This document shows, piece after piece, positions 63,349 to 64,000 of a DNA stretch of 64,000 nt. Origin of the DNA: Gordoniibacillus kamchatkensis (GTDB lineage Bacteria > Bacillota > Bacilli > Paenibacillales > NBRC-103111); contig NZ_JXAK01000007.1 of assembly GCF_000829455.1 (NCBI RefSeq), positions 62,001 through 126,000 of the forward strand, read 5' to 3'. Both the position numbers and the translations under genes were made by a program. The stretch's first letter is position 1. Each line of letters begins with the position of its first letter. The notes under the pieces were generated by a model that was not told where the DNA came from, did no database searches, and was given only the letters and a program-made list of their open reading frames with translations.

Positions 63349-64000
63349 CTAGAACACACCGCAGGAGCCCGGCCCCCCGGCAAAATTCAAGCCGCAGCTT
63401 CCCTGCTCCTTCATGAGCTCTTCCGCCACTTCCTTATGCGCGGGCGGAATGACGAAACGATCGTTGTATTTGGCGATAGCCAGCAACCGGTACATATCCT
63501 CGATATCTTGCGCGCTCAGTCCGGTCTCGGCCAGCTTCGCCTCATCGTGCAGTTTGCCGAGGTTGACCGCGCGCATATGGCTGCGCATGACGGCCATCTT
63601 CTTAAGAGCGCTGCGGATCACCTGCGTATCCCCTGCCGATAGCAGATTAGCCAAGTATTCGATCGGTATCCGCATGTCGTCTATCGCATCGAATACGTCT
63701 TCCGGCTGAGCGGCGCTCCCTTGGCCCTCAACCAGATTCATGATCGGGCTGAGCGGCGGGATATACCAGACCATCGGCATCGTCCGGTATTCCGGGTGAA
63801 GCGGAAGGGCGATTTTCCATTCGACGGCGGTCTTGTAAATCGGGGAACGGCGCGCCGCTTCGAGCCAGTCCTCGGGTATGCCTTCCTGGCGCGCCTCACG
63901 GTTCACCTCGGGATCGTTCGGATCGAGAAATATGCTAAGCTGAGACTCGTATAAAGCTTTCTCGTCCTGAACGGATGCCGCCTCCTGCACACGTTCCGCA
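63349..64000 (-). CDS. narH: Respiratory nitrate reductase beta subunit (partial, 5' end outside window)
   Basis: C-terminal 216 residues of NarH, the iron-sulfur subunit. Typical blocks: LSIFLDPNDPEVNREARQEG, MPMVWYIPPLSPIMNLVEGQ and MRAVNLGKLHDEAKL, ending GLNFAGGPGSCGVF. The cysteine clusters lie upstream, outside the window. The frame is open to the window edge. Confidence 0.94.
   Translation of the reverse strand, partial: AERVQEAASVQDEKALYESQLSIFLDPNDPEVNREARQEGIPEDWLEAARRSPIYKTAVEWKIALPLHPEYRTMPMVWYIPPLSPIMNLVEGQGSAAQPEDVFDAIDDMRIPIEYLANLLSAGDTQVIRSALKKMAVMRSHMRAVNLGKLHDEAKLAETGLSAQDIEDMYRLLAIAKYNDRFVIPPAHKEVAEELMKEQGSCGLNFAGGPGSCGVF

Overview
The window looks like a chromosomal segment of a spore-forming Paenibacillaceae member (Paenibacillus/Cohnella type). 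This is inferred from moderately high GC, YesM/YesN-type two-component pairs beside CUT1 sugar transporters that lack their own ATPase, an SLH-domain secreted protease, a GerB-type germination permease remnant, an S-box (SAM-I) riboswitch, and FNR boxes of the TGTGA-N6-TCACA/T type. No rRNA, tRNA, CRISPR or phage genes were seen.

Layout. 1-11.5 kb (minus): one long catabolic operon with FAD-linked oxidase, Zn-dependent dehydrogenase, FGGY kinase, Fe-alcohol dehydrogenase, aldehyde dehydrogenase, sugar ABC importer (binding protein plus two permeases), SDR and a second, partial Fe-alcohol dehydrogenase. A clear promoter and a direct-repeat operator sit at 11.47-11.52 kb. 11.6-15.3 kb: GNAT acetyltransferase, SLH-HtrA-like protease (plus), MATE exporter with an operator-rich promoter, cupin. 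15.5-25.8 kb (minus): a Fe3+/AEP-type ABC importer, a second binding protein, a PP2C-like phosphatase, a CUT1 importer and a HAD phosphatase, possibly a scavenging unit for a phosphorylated compound. 25.8-26.85 kb: gene-free region with a 4 x 27-bp tandem repeat, diverged dispersed repeats and a 161-bp insert-like segment between two copies of a terminator hairpin. 26.85-33.1 kb: AraC-type response regulator and histidine kinase with an MFS transporter, a VOC protein and an EamA transporter. 33.2-42 kb: a sugar uptake and oxidation locus (two permeases, binding protein, TIM-barrel isomerase, Gfo/Idh/MocA dehydrogenase), divergent from its own kinase/regulator pair. Two promoters in this locus share a 63-bp architecture. 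42-44.8 kb: metNIQ under a SAM-I riboswitch. 44.8-47.8 kb: M24 peptidase, TIM-barrel isomerase, NAD-epimerase. 47.9-56.8 kb (minus): anaerobic fermentation/stress operon (Usp, zinc ribbon, hemerythrin-like, Usp, Usp, adhE, pflB, pflA, truncated gerAB). 56.9-64 kb: acyltransferase, DoxX and MerR genes (plus), then moaA, narK-PAS, narI, narJ and partial narH (minus).

Two features cut across the window. Four promoters at 56.8-60.4 kb each carry an FNR-like dyad centred exactly 41.5 bp upstream of the inferred start, tying pyruvate formate-lyase, alcohol dehydrogenase, universal stress proteins, DoxX, the acyltransferase and molybdopterin synthesis into one oxygen-responsive set beside the nitrate reductase genes. 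Second, eight otherwise intact genes each contain one apparent single-base frameshift, more often deletions than insertions and several in short homopolymers; this points to residual sequencing error rather than eight independent pseudogenes.
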